Below, piece after piece: positions 30,125 to 40,491 of a stretch of DNA of 55,565 nucleotides (position 1 is the first letter of the stretch; the number at the start of each line of letters is the position of its first letter). Made by a program: the position numbers and the translations under genes. The notes under the pieces were generated by a model. The model ran no database searches and was not told the DNA's origin. It saw only the letters and a list, made by a program, of their open reading frames with translations. Location of the stretch: assembly GCA_026987375.1 (NCBI GenBank), contig JALSMT010000099.1:1-55565 (forward strand), given 5' to 3'. This DNA is from Thermaceae bacterium (GTDB lineage: Bacteria; Deinococcota; Deinococci; Deinococcales; Marinithermaceae).

Positions 30125-30153
30125 AGTTTACCATAAATAGCCGTTGCTGTCTC
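30125..30153 (-). promoter_or_regulatory. Promoter of rpmH-rnpA
   Basis: -35 GAGACA (30148-30153), 17-bp spacer, -10 TAAACT (30125-30130). Predicted start about 43 nt before the rpmH ATG and 18 nt before the possible rnpA GTG. Confidence 0.6.
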
Positions 30154-30570
30154 CCACTGCGGTTAAGGCCCATCGCGGCGCGCCGCGAATGACGCTAGCC
30201 AATCTGCGATAGGGGGTAGGAGACCGGCCTGCGGGCCGCGCGGGTCGGCCCTTTGCAGAGGAAGGGGTGTATAAACCCTTTTTCGTGCAGTAAGTAGTAG
30301 CCGCTGCCTGCGCCAAAGTGAAGCGCCGGATTCCGCAGGCCGAGCGGGGTGCTTAGACTAAAGCCCAGAAGACAGCTCTTGACACGCTCGAAGGATGCTT
30401 TTGTGGGCGTCCTGCAGCCGTCTTGGCCGTTGGGTGCAAGCGTGGATAGACAGATACACGGCGCTCATCGAACAAGCTCCTTTCAAGCAGCCGGCGGATT
30501 TGCGCTTAGATGTACTCCTCAAAACGCTGGTAGGGTGGCTCCGCGGGCGGCGTGTCTGCGACGGGGGAGC
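30154..30570. other. Long spacer between rpmH and tRNA-Leu
   Basis: About 420 bp without a recognisable gene, apart from one possible 36-aa ORF on the minus strand (30358-30468). I looked for DnaA boxes (TTATCCACA) and for core motifs of RNase P RNA, SRP RNA and tmRNA and found none. A GC-rich block (about 30220-30260) can fold but has no clear U-tract. Confidence 0.4.
30358..30468 (-). CDS. Possible 36-aa small protein
   Basis: An ATG at 30468 is preceded by AAAGGAG 8 nt upstream and opens a 37-codon frame ending TAG. The product (starting MSAVYLSIHACTQR, ending CQELSSGL) has two Cys and several Arg; I recognise no family. No convincing -10 box lies directly upstream. The good Shine-Dalgarno is the only positive evidence, so it may be chance. 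Confidence 0.25.
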   Translation of the reverse strand: MSAVYLSIHACTQRPRRLQDAHKSILRACQELSSGL

Positions 30571-30599
30571 TTGACAGCCTTGGGTCTGGTGGATACCAT
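30571..30599 (+). promoter_or_regulatory. Promoter of tRNA-Leu
   Basis: -35 TTGACA (30571-30576), 17-bp spacer, -10 TACCAT (30594-30599). Expected start is about 7 nt before the mature tRNA 5' end. Confidence 0.8.
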
Positions 30600-30612
30600 G
30601 ATTCTTGCGCGC

Positions 30613-30699
30613 GCCGGGATGGCGGAATTGGTAGACGCGCATGATTCAGGGTCATGTGCCCGCGAGGGTGTGGGGGTTCAAGTCCCCCTCCCGGCACCA
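30613..30699 (+). tRNA. tRNA-Leu (anticodon CAG)
   Basis: An 87-nt class II tRNA with encoded CCA. The acceptor arm GCCGGGA pairs with TCCCGGC; the D arm contains GGTAGACGC; the anticodon stem CATGA/TCATG holds loop TTCAGGG, giving anticodon CAG that reads CUG; a long variable arm follows, and the T arm is GGGGG-TTCAAGT-CCCCC. CUG is expected to be a heavily used codon here. A promoter lies just upstream and a hairpin terminator just downstream, so it is a single-gene unit in front of trpS. Confidence 0.97.
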
Positions 30700-30701
30700 C
30701 A

Positions 30702-30722
30702 AAGCCCCGCTCGGCGGGGCTT
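30702..30722 (+). terminator. Terminator after tRNA-Leu
   Basis: A 9-bp perfect stem (AAGCCCCGC and complement) with TCG loop, 2 nt after the tRNA CCA end, followed by a T-rich GTCTCTTGG stretch. Confidence 0.75.
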
Positions 30723-30727
30723 GTCTC

Positions 30728-30755
30728 TTGGACATGAAACGCAATTGCGTATAAT
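30728..30755 (+). promoter_or_regulatory. Promoter for leaderless trpS
   Basis: -35 TTGGAC (30728-30733), 16-bp spacer, -10 TATAAT (30750-30755), which ends 7 nt before the trpS ATG. No Shine-Dalgarno is present, so the mRNA should start at or beside the ATG. Confidence 0.75.
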
Positions 30756-30762
30756 ACCGGTC

Positions 30763-31758
30763 ATGAAGCGCGTTCTTTCCGGCATTCAACCTACCGGCGC
30801 CATCCACATCGGCAACTATCTCGGAGCAATCAAGCAGTGGGTGCAGCTGGGAGAGAGCCTCGGGAAAGAGGCCCTTTTTTGCATAGTCGACTACCACGCC
30901 CTGACGAATCCTAGCGCCTACGATCCCGAGCTGCTGCCTCAGCGTACTTTCGAGGCGGCGTTAGCTAACATCGCCGCCGGGTTGGACCCGCAGAAGATAA
31001 CGCTCTTCGTGCAGTCACACGTGCCCGAGCATACCGAGCTGTCCTGGATATTTACCACCCAGACGCCGGTGGGAGACCTCACCAGAATGACGCAGTACAA
31101 AGACAAAGCCGGAAAGCTAAAATCCGTGCCGGCGGGCTTATTGATGTACCCCGTCTTGCAGGCTGCGGATATCTTAATATACAAAGCCGATACGGTGCCG
31201 GTGGGAGAAGACCAGTTGCAGCACTTGGAGTTGACCAGGGAGATAGCGCGCCGCTTCAACGGCGCTTTTGGCGAGACCTTTCCTGAACCCCAGGCCTTGC
31301 TCAATTCCCGCGCGCCGCGCGTGCCTGGCGTAGACGGCGCGGCCAAGATGAGCAAGTCGGTGGGCAACACCATTGACATGTTGGAAGATCCCAAATCTAT
31401 CTGGGAGAAACTGCGGGTGGCGCCCACCGACCCCGCCAGGGTTCGCCGTAACGACCCTGGCGATCCCGACAGATGCTTGATCTTCAAGTACCATAGCTAC
31501 TTTTCTCCTGAGGAGGTGCAGCAGGCCGTCTCCCAGGGATGCCGTAGCGCCGGTATTGGTTGCGTTGACTGCAAAAAGCTACTTTTTGACAACATGATGA
31601 AGACGTTGCGACCCATTCAAGAGCGCGCGGCGGAGCTGCGGCGACAACCCGAGATAGTCGAGGCCGCCTTGCGCGAGGGCGCCGAGCGCGCCAGGTCTAT
31701 GGCCCGGGAGACCATGCACGAGGTGCGCCGCAAGATTGGGCTTTACAAACCCTATTAA
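30763..31758 (+). CDS. trpS: Tryptophanyl-tRNA synthetase
   Basis: The 331-aa class I synthetase charges tRNA-Trp. It starts MKRVLSGIQPTGAIHIGNYLG, with the HIGH-like HIGN at residues 15-18, and has AAKMSKSVGNT (KMSKS loop) near 200. The length is normal for the family. The start at 30763 is fixed by the N-terminal motif and by a TATAAT 7 nt before it; the frame is open much further upstream across the tRNA gene but that part is not real. scpA follows after 7 bp, so the two are probably co-transcribed. No T-box or trp leader is visible. Confidence 0.96.
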   Translation: MKRVLSGIQPTGAIHIGNYLGAIKQWVQLGESLGKEALFCIVDYHALTNPSAYDPELLPQRTFEAALANIAAGLDPQKITLFVQSHVPEHTELSWIFTTQTPVGDLTRMTQYKDKAGKLKSVPAGLLMYPVLQAADILIYKADTVPVGEDQLQHLELTREIARRFNGAFGETFPEPQALLNSRAPRVPGVDGAAKMSKSVGNTIDMLEDPKSIWEKLRVAPTDPARVRRNDPGDPDRCLIFKYHSYFSPEEVQQAVSQGCRSAGIGCVDCKKLLFDNMMKTLRPIQERAAELRRQPEIVEAALREGAERARSMARETMHEVRRKIGLYKPY

Positions 31759-31765
31759 TAAGACG

Positions 31766-32434
31766 ATGGGCATACTGCTTTCCTTCACGGGATTCGAGGG
31801 CTCCCCCGAGGAGCTGAAAAATGCCTTGCGCAGCGGCCGCGTGGCTGCAAGAGAACTCCCTTTGTTGCAGCTCATAGAGCAGGCGCTGGCGCAGGTGGCC
31901 GACCTGGACCTACCCGAGAGGGGGGCGTTGTTGCCGATATTAGCCGAGCTACTAGAACGAAAACTACGGGCGATACTGCGCGTTGACGCAGCGGAAGTCG
32001 AGGAGGAAGAGGACGGCGAAGAGCTGGTGGGACTCTTGGTAGAACTTGACGAAGCGGTACGCTTCTTGCTGGAAAGGGCTAGTGTCCGCAGCTCCGTTCT
32101 TCCGGTTCCCGCGGCCAGCCTGCCGCGCGACTCACGCCTTGCCAAGCCCTCGTTGACGTCGCTGCGGCGGCACGCCGCTAGGTTCGTACGTCACCCTTTG
32201 GGCTTGCCGCTGCAGGAGCGCTTTGGCGTGGCCGAAGCCTGGCGCTGGTTGCAGAAGAAACTACGAACGGCGCGTCGCCTCTGGTTCTCACGGCTAGGCC
32301 TCAAGCGCTGGGCCGAGCGGACGGTGGTTTTCATGGCTCTGTTAGAGGCCACAAAGAACGGCGAGGTCACTCTCAAGCAGAAGAAGAGGTTCGCGGATCT
32401 GCAGATAGAGTATCTAGGCGAGAACGAAGACTAA
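31766..32434 (+). CDS. scpA: Segregation and condensation protein A-like
   Basis: The 222-aa protein fits a diverged ScpA, the kleisin that bridges SMC with ScpB. The N-terminus FTGFEGSPEELKNALRSGRVAARELPLLQLIEQAL corresponds to the FEGPLDLLL region (positions 6-40), ERGALLPILAELLERKLRAIL to the second helix, and the C-terminus (VVFMALLEATKNGEVTLKQ region) to the winged helix. A Glu-rich acidic linker lies at about 75-90. scpB is not adjacent. It ends sharing bases of its stop codon with the convergent phosphoesterase gene. Confidence 0.75.
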   Translation: MGILLSFTGFEGSPEELKNALRSGRVAARELPLLQLIEQALAQVADLDLPERGALLPILAELLERKLRAILRVDAAEVEEEEDGEELVGLLVELDEAVRFLLERASVRSSVLPVPAASLPRDSRLAKPSLTSLRRHAARFVRHPLGLPLQERFGVAEAWRWLQKKLRTARRLWFSRLGLKRWAERTVVFMALLEATKNGEVTLKQKKRFADLQIEYLGENED

Positions 32435-33126
32435 CGCACGTTTCCCGTCTCCACTTTGCTTTCTAGCACGTCAACTACGGAAAAGTCTCCTTCGGCCAGG
32501 CTGCCGGGAACTACGATCAAGCTGCTGCCCAGCCACTCGTGTCCAAAGACGCTGCCTTGGTAGTCGTTGTCGTAGCTAACGACCAATCTGGGGTTGTGGG
32601 TTTTTATCAGTTCGGCTAGCTCCTGGCTACCAGATTCGTGTAAGCCCTTATGAGCGGGCGCGCGCTGGAAGAGGAAAATCTTCAAGTAGTCACGGAGTTC
32701 GTAGAGCACCTTGAGACGATACTCGACTTCCCAGGCCGGGTAGCGCAGTTGTGATTCCTCGTCGCGTTCTTGCCCGCTTTCGCTAATATCTCCACCCATA
32801 CCCGCGAAGATGACGTGCCCAGGCCCGAAGGCGAAGCTGCCGTGAACCCCGTGCAGGTGGGGAAAGGCGATCTCTATGTTGTAGGCCTCGCGTAAGTAGT
32901 CGCGCGCTGGAGCGTCTTGCTGACCGGGGACGTAAAAAACTGGTACCGCAGATCGCCCCAAAACCCTGAAGAAATCCTTGTACTCGCCGTTGCCGCTCGT
33001 GAGATTGCCCAGCAGTGCTACGGCGTCGACGTCGAGTTCGGGAACGAGCTCGAGCGCCTTTTGCAGGTTCTCAACGTTACCCTGCGGGTTTGCCAAAGCC
33101 AGCAGCTTGCGTGTGTACCTTCGCAT
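32431..33126 (-). CDS. Calcineurin-like phosphoesterase-fold protein lacking metal ligands
   Basis: The 231-aa protein follows the calcineurin-like fold but none of the metal motifs is intact: ANPQGN replaces DxHGN, GNLTSGNG replaces GDxxD, VPGQQD replaces GNHD, and VVSYDN replaces GHTH. From memory it resembles a small Thermus/Deinococcus family of known structure with the same losses (VPG-x-QDAP and the ending ETGNVR). It is therefore probably not a classical phosphatase and may bind a nucleotide or protein. AAGGAGG precedes the ATG by 7 nt. Confidence 0.8.
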   Translation of the reverse strand: MRRYTRKLLALANPQGNVENLQKALELVPELDVDAVALLGNLTSGNGEYKDFFRVLGRSAVPVFYVPGQQDAPARDYLREAYNIEIAFPHLHGVHGSFAFGPGHVIFAGMGGDISESGQERDEESQLRYPAWEVEYRLKVLYELRDYLKIFLFQRAPAHKGLHESGSQELAELIKTHNPRLVVSYDNDYQGSVFGHEWLGSSLIVVPGSLAEGDFSVVDVLESKVETGNVR

Positions 33127-33170
33127 AGCCGACCTCCTTTCTTAAATATGCGTCTACCTCACTCAGATAT

Positions 33171-33199
33171 ATTGTAGCGCGAAAATTGGTATTAAGCAA
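33171..33199 (-). promoter_or_regulatory. Promoter of the phosphoesterase-fold gene
   Basis: -35 TTGCTT (33194-33199), 17-bp spacer, -10 TACAAT (33171-33176); start about 37 nt before the ATG. Confidence 0.6.
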
Positions 33200-33212
33200 A
33201 AAGCGCCTGCGT

Positions 33213-35681
33213 TTAGCCGTTGGCGGTGGGCTTGCTCAGGAGGGTGTCCGTCAGCGCCGTAACGACCTCGGCGTCTAAGGCCTTAGCAGCCAGATTGCGA
33301 AGTTCGCTCAAACTTTCCTGGAGACTCCACTTCTGTTTGTAAGGCCTGTCGTTCGTCAAAGCGTCATATATGTCTACTGCGGAGAATATACGGGCTTCTA
33401 GAGGTATCTCGTCTCCTTTGAGGCCGAAGTTATAGCCGCTGCCGTCCCAGCGTTCGTGGTGATAGCGGACTATATTACGCGTGATCAACGGCAAAAAAGG
33501 GATGGATCTTAGCATTTCGTAACCTATCTCAGTATGGCTGCGCATGACCCGCCATTCTTCTTCGCTCAGCGGTCCAGGTTTGAGAAGAATACTATCGGGG
33601 ATGGCCAGCTTGCCCAGGTCGTGGAGGTAAGCCCCCCACCGCACTGCTTCCAGAGCTTTGCCGCTAAAGCCAAACTCGGCGGCAAGTTTAGTCGCTAGAG
33701 CGGCTACGCGTTCGGTATGGCCGCTGGTCTCGTAGTCGCGACGTTCAAGCGCCACGCCGAAAGCTTGGAACATGGCGTTTCTCGTTTCCCGTAACGACAA
33801 CAGGTGTTTGATACGCTCTAAAGCCCTTTCTATCCTCTTAGCGGTCAGTTGCATGAGGTTTTGCGTATCGTCAGAAGGTAAAACACCGTCATTGAATGAA
33901 TACAACACTAGCGCGCCATATGGAGAATTTTGCACCCATAGCGGTTCAACCATAACGCTGCGTATTTTGAAGCTTTTAAATTCGCTGAGGGCGTTTTCGT
34001 AACGAGAGTAGTCGAATATTGCCAGGCTGCGGCGTTTCATGATCGATTCGCCTATGAGGCCCTCTCCCAGGTTTAAATCAAGATTAAGATATGCCTCGCG
34101 CATAGCGGCAGGGTAGTTGCCAACAATAAGTTGCAGTCCAATCTTGCCGTTCTTAACGCCAAAAAACGCTCCTGCACGATAGCGTGTCAGGTCGAGAATG
34201 GTTTTCAGGGCGTATTCAGCGATCCTCTTAGGGCTGTCGATGGTCTCGATCTGCGCTGACAAGGACAGCAGTTTCTTGTATGAATAGGCTCGTTTCGTAG
34301 CCTCTTTTAGTGCTTTGATGCGGTCGAGCGACATTCCCAGCGCTTCCGCGGCGGCTTCTATAAAGGCGATCTCCTCTTGCTGGAAGCCGGACCCTGGGAT
34401 GCTATTTACGGTGATGGTTCCCAGTATCTTGCCGCGAGAGCTTTTTATTGGCGTAGATAGAAAAGAAATCGGTTTTGCTTCTGAGGCTCTCTCCTTTCCA
34501 AAAAAGGCGCTACGGCCGTCGCTTTCGACGTCGTCTATGATGATCGTGCGCTTTTCTTCTATAGCCAGCCAGCTGGCGCCGCGACCGCGGGGCAGCAGGC
34601 TTCCGGCGGGCAGGTGAGAGTCGGTTGACGCCGTTACCCGCAGGAATTCGCCGCCTCTCTCCAGTAGGAAGATGACCTGAGAACTCATCTCCATAAAGGC
34701 GTGCAGGGCGTGGATTACGTTGATGAACAGGTCGCCCTGAGTTTCCGCCAGTCGAGCGGTCCTGTTAACCTGCACGATGTTGTTCAACAGTTGCAGGCGC
34801 CTGCGAAGGCGTTGCTCCTTGAGATGGCTTTCCAAAAAAGTGGCGATTTCTTTGGCGAAGACCTTTCCAAAACTAACCGACTCAGCAACGAAGGCCTCTT
34901 CGTCATGTAAATTATCCAGATTAAAAGTACCCAGAACGTCGCCATTTACGGCGACAGGCACCAGTAGATTGCTCATTATTTTGCGGGCGCTGCCTGGAAG
35001 GTGCTCATCAAGCCGGCCGCGCCGCTCTCTTATATCATCAAAGGCGATAAGGCGCGGTTTCGCCTGTTTGAGTTCGTTCTCGCTCAGGCCGTACCAGATG
35101 AGCTCTTGTTCATAGCTGACTGATTGCCCAATGAGTCCATCATCGAAGCCGATATGGGCTTGGCAGGTGAAGCGCCCGTCTTCGAACAACCATAGGCTCC
35201 CCGCTTCGGCCCCCGGAATGAAACTGATGGCTGTCGCCAGCACCGCCTGGTAGAAGTTTGCGGGGGAGTTGTGCAGAATAGTTTTTACGCCGTCCAGCTT
35301 GTCGTAGAGCTGCATCAAAAGTTTGTCGCGAACCAATAATTTAATTCTCCCCAGTATCAGGTCGCCGCTGAGTCTCACCGCTTCCGCTTCGGTAACGGTT
35401 TTTTCAGAAGTGGACGGTAGATTTATTATCTTTCTAGAAAGACCTTTGTGGGTTACTTCATCAATAATCTCTTTAATTTTTAGCGGTTCTTTGAGGAAAG
35501 AACCCGCCTTATTCGGCGGCTCGCCTTTTAGGGCTTCGCCCAGTACCTTTCGCATGTATTCGCTGGCGTAAATAATGGCGACGTCGCTTTCCAAAACCTG
35601 CCCGATTACGAAGGCTTCACCGGCTTTCTCCAGCGAATATATCAATGTTTGGTAGGCGGCCAATTCGTCGGGCAGTTTCAT
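33213..35681 (-). CDS. Multi-GAF, HD-GYP domain protein (probable c-di-GMP phosphodiesterase)
   Basis: The 822-aa protein has an N-terminal PAS-like or undefined region (1-135), three GAF domains (about 140-315, 325-455, 470-635) and a C-terminal HD-GYP domain (about 645-810). The latter keeps HTERV, HDLGK, HHERWDGSGY and the metal-binding His/Asp residues, but the GYP triad reads GYN. HD-GYP enzymes break down cyclic di-GMP; the GAFs would sense small ligands or redox state. No membrane segment is visible, so it is cytoplasmic. It is divergent from the thiolase gene. Confidence 0.9.
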   Translation of the reverse strand: MKLPDELAAYQTLIYSLEKAGEAFVIGQVLESDVAIIYASEYMRKVLGEALKGEPPNKAGSFLKEPLKIKEIIDEVTHKGLSRKIINLPSTSEKTVTEAEAVRLSGDLILGRIKLLVRDKLLMQLYDKLDGVKTILHNSPANFYQAVLATAISFIPGAEAGSLWLFEDGRFTCQAHIGFDDGLIGQSVSYEQELIWYGLSENELKQAKPRLIAFDDIRERRGRLDEHLPGSARKIMSNLLVPVAVNGDVLGTFNLDNLHDEEAFVAESVSFGKVFAKEIATFLESHLKEQRLRRRLQLLNNIVQVNRTARLAETQGDLFINVIHALHAFMEMSSQVIFLLERGGEFLRVTASTDSHLPAGSLLPRGRGASWLAIEEKRTIIIDDVESDGRSAFFGKERASEAKPISFLSTPIKSSRGKILGTITVNSIPGSGFQQEEIAFIEAAAEALGMSLDRIKALKEATKRAYSYKKLLSLSAQIETIDSPKRIAEYALKTILDLTRYRAGAFFGVKNGKIGLQLIVGNYPAAMREAYLNLDLNLGEGLIGESIMKRRSLAIFDYSRYENALSEFKSFKIRSVMVEPLWVQNSPYGALVLYSFNDGVLPSDDTQNLMQLTAKRIERALERIKHLLSLRETRNAMFQAFGVALERRDYETSGHTERVAALATKLAAEFGFSGKALEAVRWGAYLHDLGKLAIPDSILLKPGPLSEEEWRVMRSHTEIGYEMLRSIPFLPLITRNIVRYHHERWDGSGYNFGLKGDEIPLEARIFSAVDIYDALTNDRPYKQKWSLQESLSELRNLAAKALDAEVVTALTDTLLSKPTANG

Positions 35682-35750
35682 AACTACTTGGAATAGCTTA
35701 CTACAGATACCGGGCGCGCAGTCGGGTTTAGGATGGTGGTGGAGGTGAAT

Positions 35751-36944
35751 ATGAGCAAGGACGTTTTTGTAGCAGCGCTGGCGCGCACGCCCATAGGCCG
35801 TTTTGGCGGGTCGTATAAGAATACTCCCCCCACGAAACTAGGGGCTCATGCCATGAGGGCGGTTTTGCAGAGGGCGGGAATTACGGGGGCGGATCTGGAC
35901 CTATACATCTTCGGAAACGTATTGAGGGCGGGACACGGTCAGTTGCTACCCAGGCAGGCGGCCATAGCCGCCGGGATTCCCGACGACGTGGACGGTTATG
36001 CAGTGGACATGGTTTGCTCTAGCGGCATGATGTCGGTGATGAACGCCGCCATTACCATCCGCGCCGGCGAAGCCGGTATGGTTCTAGCGGGTGGCATGGA
36101 GTCTATGTCGCAAGCGGCTTTTTCTCTTTCCTCGCGGGCCCGCTGGGGATACAAGTTTTTGCTGGGCAATCCCGAGGAGGTCAAAGATCTCCTCCTGTAC
36201 GACGGTCTTACCGACCCCCTGAACGGCGAGGCGATGGGCGAGGAGACCGAGCGCCTGATAGCCGAGTACGGCATAAGCCGCATGGAGCTTGACGAGGTCG
36301 CTTATCTGTCGCACAAGCGGGCGGCGCAGGCCACCGCCGCCGGCATATTCAAGCGCGAGATAGCCCCCTTCGAGATCAAGACCCGCAAGGGGACGTTGCT
36401 GCTTGACGCCGACGAGGGCATTCGTCCGGAGACTACCCCCGACTCGCTGGCGGCTTTGCGGCCGGCTTTCCTCAAGGAGGGCGTACTCACCGCCGGAAAT
36501 TCCAGCCAGATCTCCGACGGCGCGGCGGCGTTGCTGATAGCGGACGCCGAGTCTTTGGAAAAACACGGTGTCGAGCCCGTGGCCCGTATTCTCGGCGGCG
36601 CTTGGGCGGCGGGCCCCAGCTGGCGCTTCCCGGAGGCGCCGGTCCCGGCTATCCGCAAGCTGCTGGACAAGTTGGGCATGAGCCTGCAGGACTTTGATTT
36701 ATTTGAGAACAACGAGGCCTTTGCCGTCAACAGCGTTCTCTTGAAAAAAATGCTGGGAGTGCCCTACGAGAACATGAACGTCCTGGGAGGAGCCATCGCT
36801 CTTGGGCACCCAATCGGCGCCAGCGGCGCGCGGATAATCGGCACCCTCATTACCGCGTTGGCGGAAAAAGGGGCGAAGCGCGGCATCGCCGCCCTTTGCC
36901 ACGGAACCGGCGGGGCTACCGCGGTTGCGGTAGAGCTGGTTTAG
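35751..36944 (+). CDS. Acetyl-CoA acetyltransferase (thiolase)
   Basis: The 397-aa enzyme is a degradative/biosynthetic thiolase: active-site Cys in CSSGMMSVMNA (near 89), GHPIGASGAR with the catalytic His (near 350), and CHGTGGATA with the second Cys (near 380). It condenses or cleaves acetyl-CoA/acetoacetyl-CoA or acts in beta-oxidation. The ATG at 35751 is chosen because GGAGGTG lies 6 nt before it and MSKDVFVAALARTPIG is the normal start; an ATG 18 nt earlier is less likely. It ends at a strong terminator. Confidence 0.95.
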   Translation: MSKDVFVAALARTPIGRFGGSYKNTPPTKLGAHAMRAVLQRAGITGADLDLYIFGNVLRAGHGQLLPRQAAIAAGIPDDVDGYAVDMVCSSGMMSVMNAAITIRAGEAGMVLAGGMESMSQAAFSLSSRARWGYKFLLGNPEEVKDLLLYDGLTDPLNGEAMGEETERLIAEYGISRMELDEVAYLSHKRAAQATAAGIFKREIAPFEIKTRKGTLLLDADEGIRPETTPDSLAALRPAFLKEGVLTAGNSSQISDGAAALLIADAESLEKHGVEPVARILGGAWAAGPSWRFPEAPVPAIRKLLDKLGMSLQDFDLFENNEAFAVNSVLLKKMLGVPYENMNVLGGAIALGHPIGASGARIIGTLITALAEKGAKRGIAALCHGTGGATAVAVELV

Positions 36945-36974
36945 CCGCATATTTACCGGTATCTATGCAAGGCA

Positions 36975-37006
36975 GGCGCGGCCCGCTCTAGCGGGCCGCG
37001 CCTTTT
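36975..37006 (+). terminator. Terminator of the thiolase gene
   Basis: A perfect 12-bp GC-rich stem (GGCGCGGCCCGC), 4-nt loop TCTA and TTTT. The T-run reaches into the stop codon of the convergent DUF503 gene. Confidence 0.88.
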
Positions 37007-37310
37007 ATACCTCGCCCTCGTAGGTAAAGACTTCGCGGGCCAAGGTGATTATTTGGTAGTCTCCCGCCGCCGCTAAAAAGCTCTCTACTTTATCCAAGAT
37101 TCCATTTACCCAAGCCGGATCGGAGCCGATCACCGAGAAGCCGACCTGCTCCCAGGAGTGGACGTTGAGGCCGTCGAGCCGCGCCGCCGAGACCGGGAAA
37201 CGAGACTTAATGCGCTCCATTACCGGACGGATAAGGGCTCGCTTTTCCTTGAGGCTGCGCACCCAGGGCGTCTCGAGGCGCACCAGGTATACGCCCAGAT
37301 AGGTATTCAT
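37005..37310 (-). CDS. DUF503 family protein (YlxP-like)
   Basis: The 101-aa protein matches the DUF503/YlxP family: MNTYLGVYLVRLETPWVRSLKEKR at the start, RFPVSAARLDGLNVHSWEQVGFSVIGSD in the middle, and a short C-terminal strand FTYEGEV. YlxP proteins often lie near ribosome-maturation genes; the function is not settled. The ATG at 37310 gives the family N-terminus; TATGCT ends 9 nt before it, suggesting a leaderless transcript. It is convergent with the thiolase. Confidence 0.85.
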   Translation of the reverse strand: MNTYLGVYLVRLETPWVRSLKEKRALIRPVMERIKSRFPVSAARLDGLNVHSWEQVGFSVIGSDPAWVNGILDKVESFLAAAGDYQIITLAREVFTYEGEV

Positions 37311-37418
37311 TCTGTCAGCAGCATACAACCAGTTACGGCCCGTTGGGGCAGCGGCTCTCGCCTAAACAGGCAGCCCCGATTTGCGCCGCTATTTTGTCTT
37401 GCTGCGCCCCTTCTGACT

Positions 37419-37449
37419 AAGACCGCTCCCGTTTTCAGGGAGCGGTCTT
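37419..37449 (-). terminator. Probable terminator of aconitase gene
   Basis: A perfect 12-bp stem (AAGACCGCTCCC and complement) with a 7-nt loop, 17 bp after the aconitase stop. Only two T end the stem on the minus strand, so efficiency is uncertain. Confidence 0.7.
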
Positions 37450-37466
37450 CACGCTGCTAGCCGGAC

Positions 37467-40172
<2,706 letters not shown>

Positions 40173-40256
40173 CTCTGCTCCTTTCATACGCTTTTGCGAT
40201 TTTGTCGGCTGGTGTGGATTGTGCCATGTTGGGAGCGCCCTACGCGGCAGTAAAAA

Positions 40257-40469
40257 CTATAACATACCAGCCAAGAAGCCCTCTTCGCGAACTACGCGGA
40301 TTAGGTCCATCACGGTGAGGCGCTGGGGGTCGTACTCTACCGCGATCTCGCCCAACTGCTGCATTTCTACCGCGGAAACGCCCTTTTGACCCTTCAGCGC
40401 TTGAATTATCTGTTCCATCTGCCCGTAGTTATCCACTCCTTGGACGCCGAGCATTATCCGATTATTCAT
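40257..40469 (-). CDS. HMA-like small protein without CxxC
   Basis: The 70-aa protein has the length and beta-alpha-beta pattern of heavy-metal-associated domains: a first strand RIMLGVQGVDN, an AEMQ-type second strand EIAVEYDPQRLT, and VVREEGFLAGML at the end (HMA domains end I-x-x-x-G-Y). The metal-binding GMTCxxC loop is replaced by GVDNYGQ, with no Cys at all, so it probably does not bind copper. Role unknown. TAAAAT 6 nt before the ATG suggests a leaderless mRNA. Confidence 0.65.
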   Translation of the reverse strand: MNNRIMLGVQGVDNYGQMEQIIQALKGQKGVSAVEMQQLGEIAVEYDPQRLTVMDLIRVVREEGFLAGML

Positions 40470-40475
40470 ACAAGC

Positions 40476-40481
40476 ATTTTA
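40476..40481 (-). promoter_or_regulatory. -10 box of the HMA-like gene
   Basis: TAAAAT ends 6 nt before the ATG at 40469, with no Shine-Dalgarno. Confidence 0.4.
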
Positions 40482-40491
40482 CGCGTTTTTA

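Noticed and set aside
30154-30570. RNase P RNA, SRP RNA or tmRNA in the spacer upstream of rpmH.
   Set aside because: Their core motifs are absent on both strands.
30101-30612. A replication origin next to rpmH.
   Set aside because: No TTATCCACA-type DnaA boxes and no dnaA or dnaN are present.
30349-30762. A 138-residue N-terminal extension of trpS.
   Set aside because: It reads through the tRNA-Leu gene and its terminator; the real start has the family N-terminus and a -10 box.
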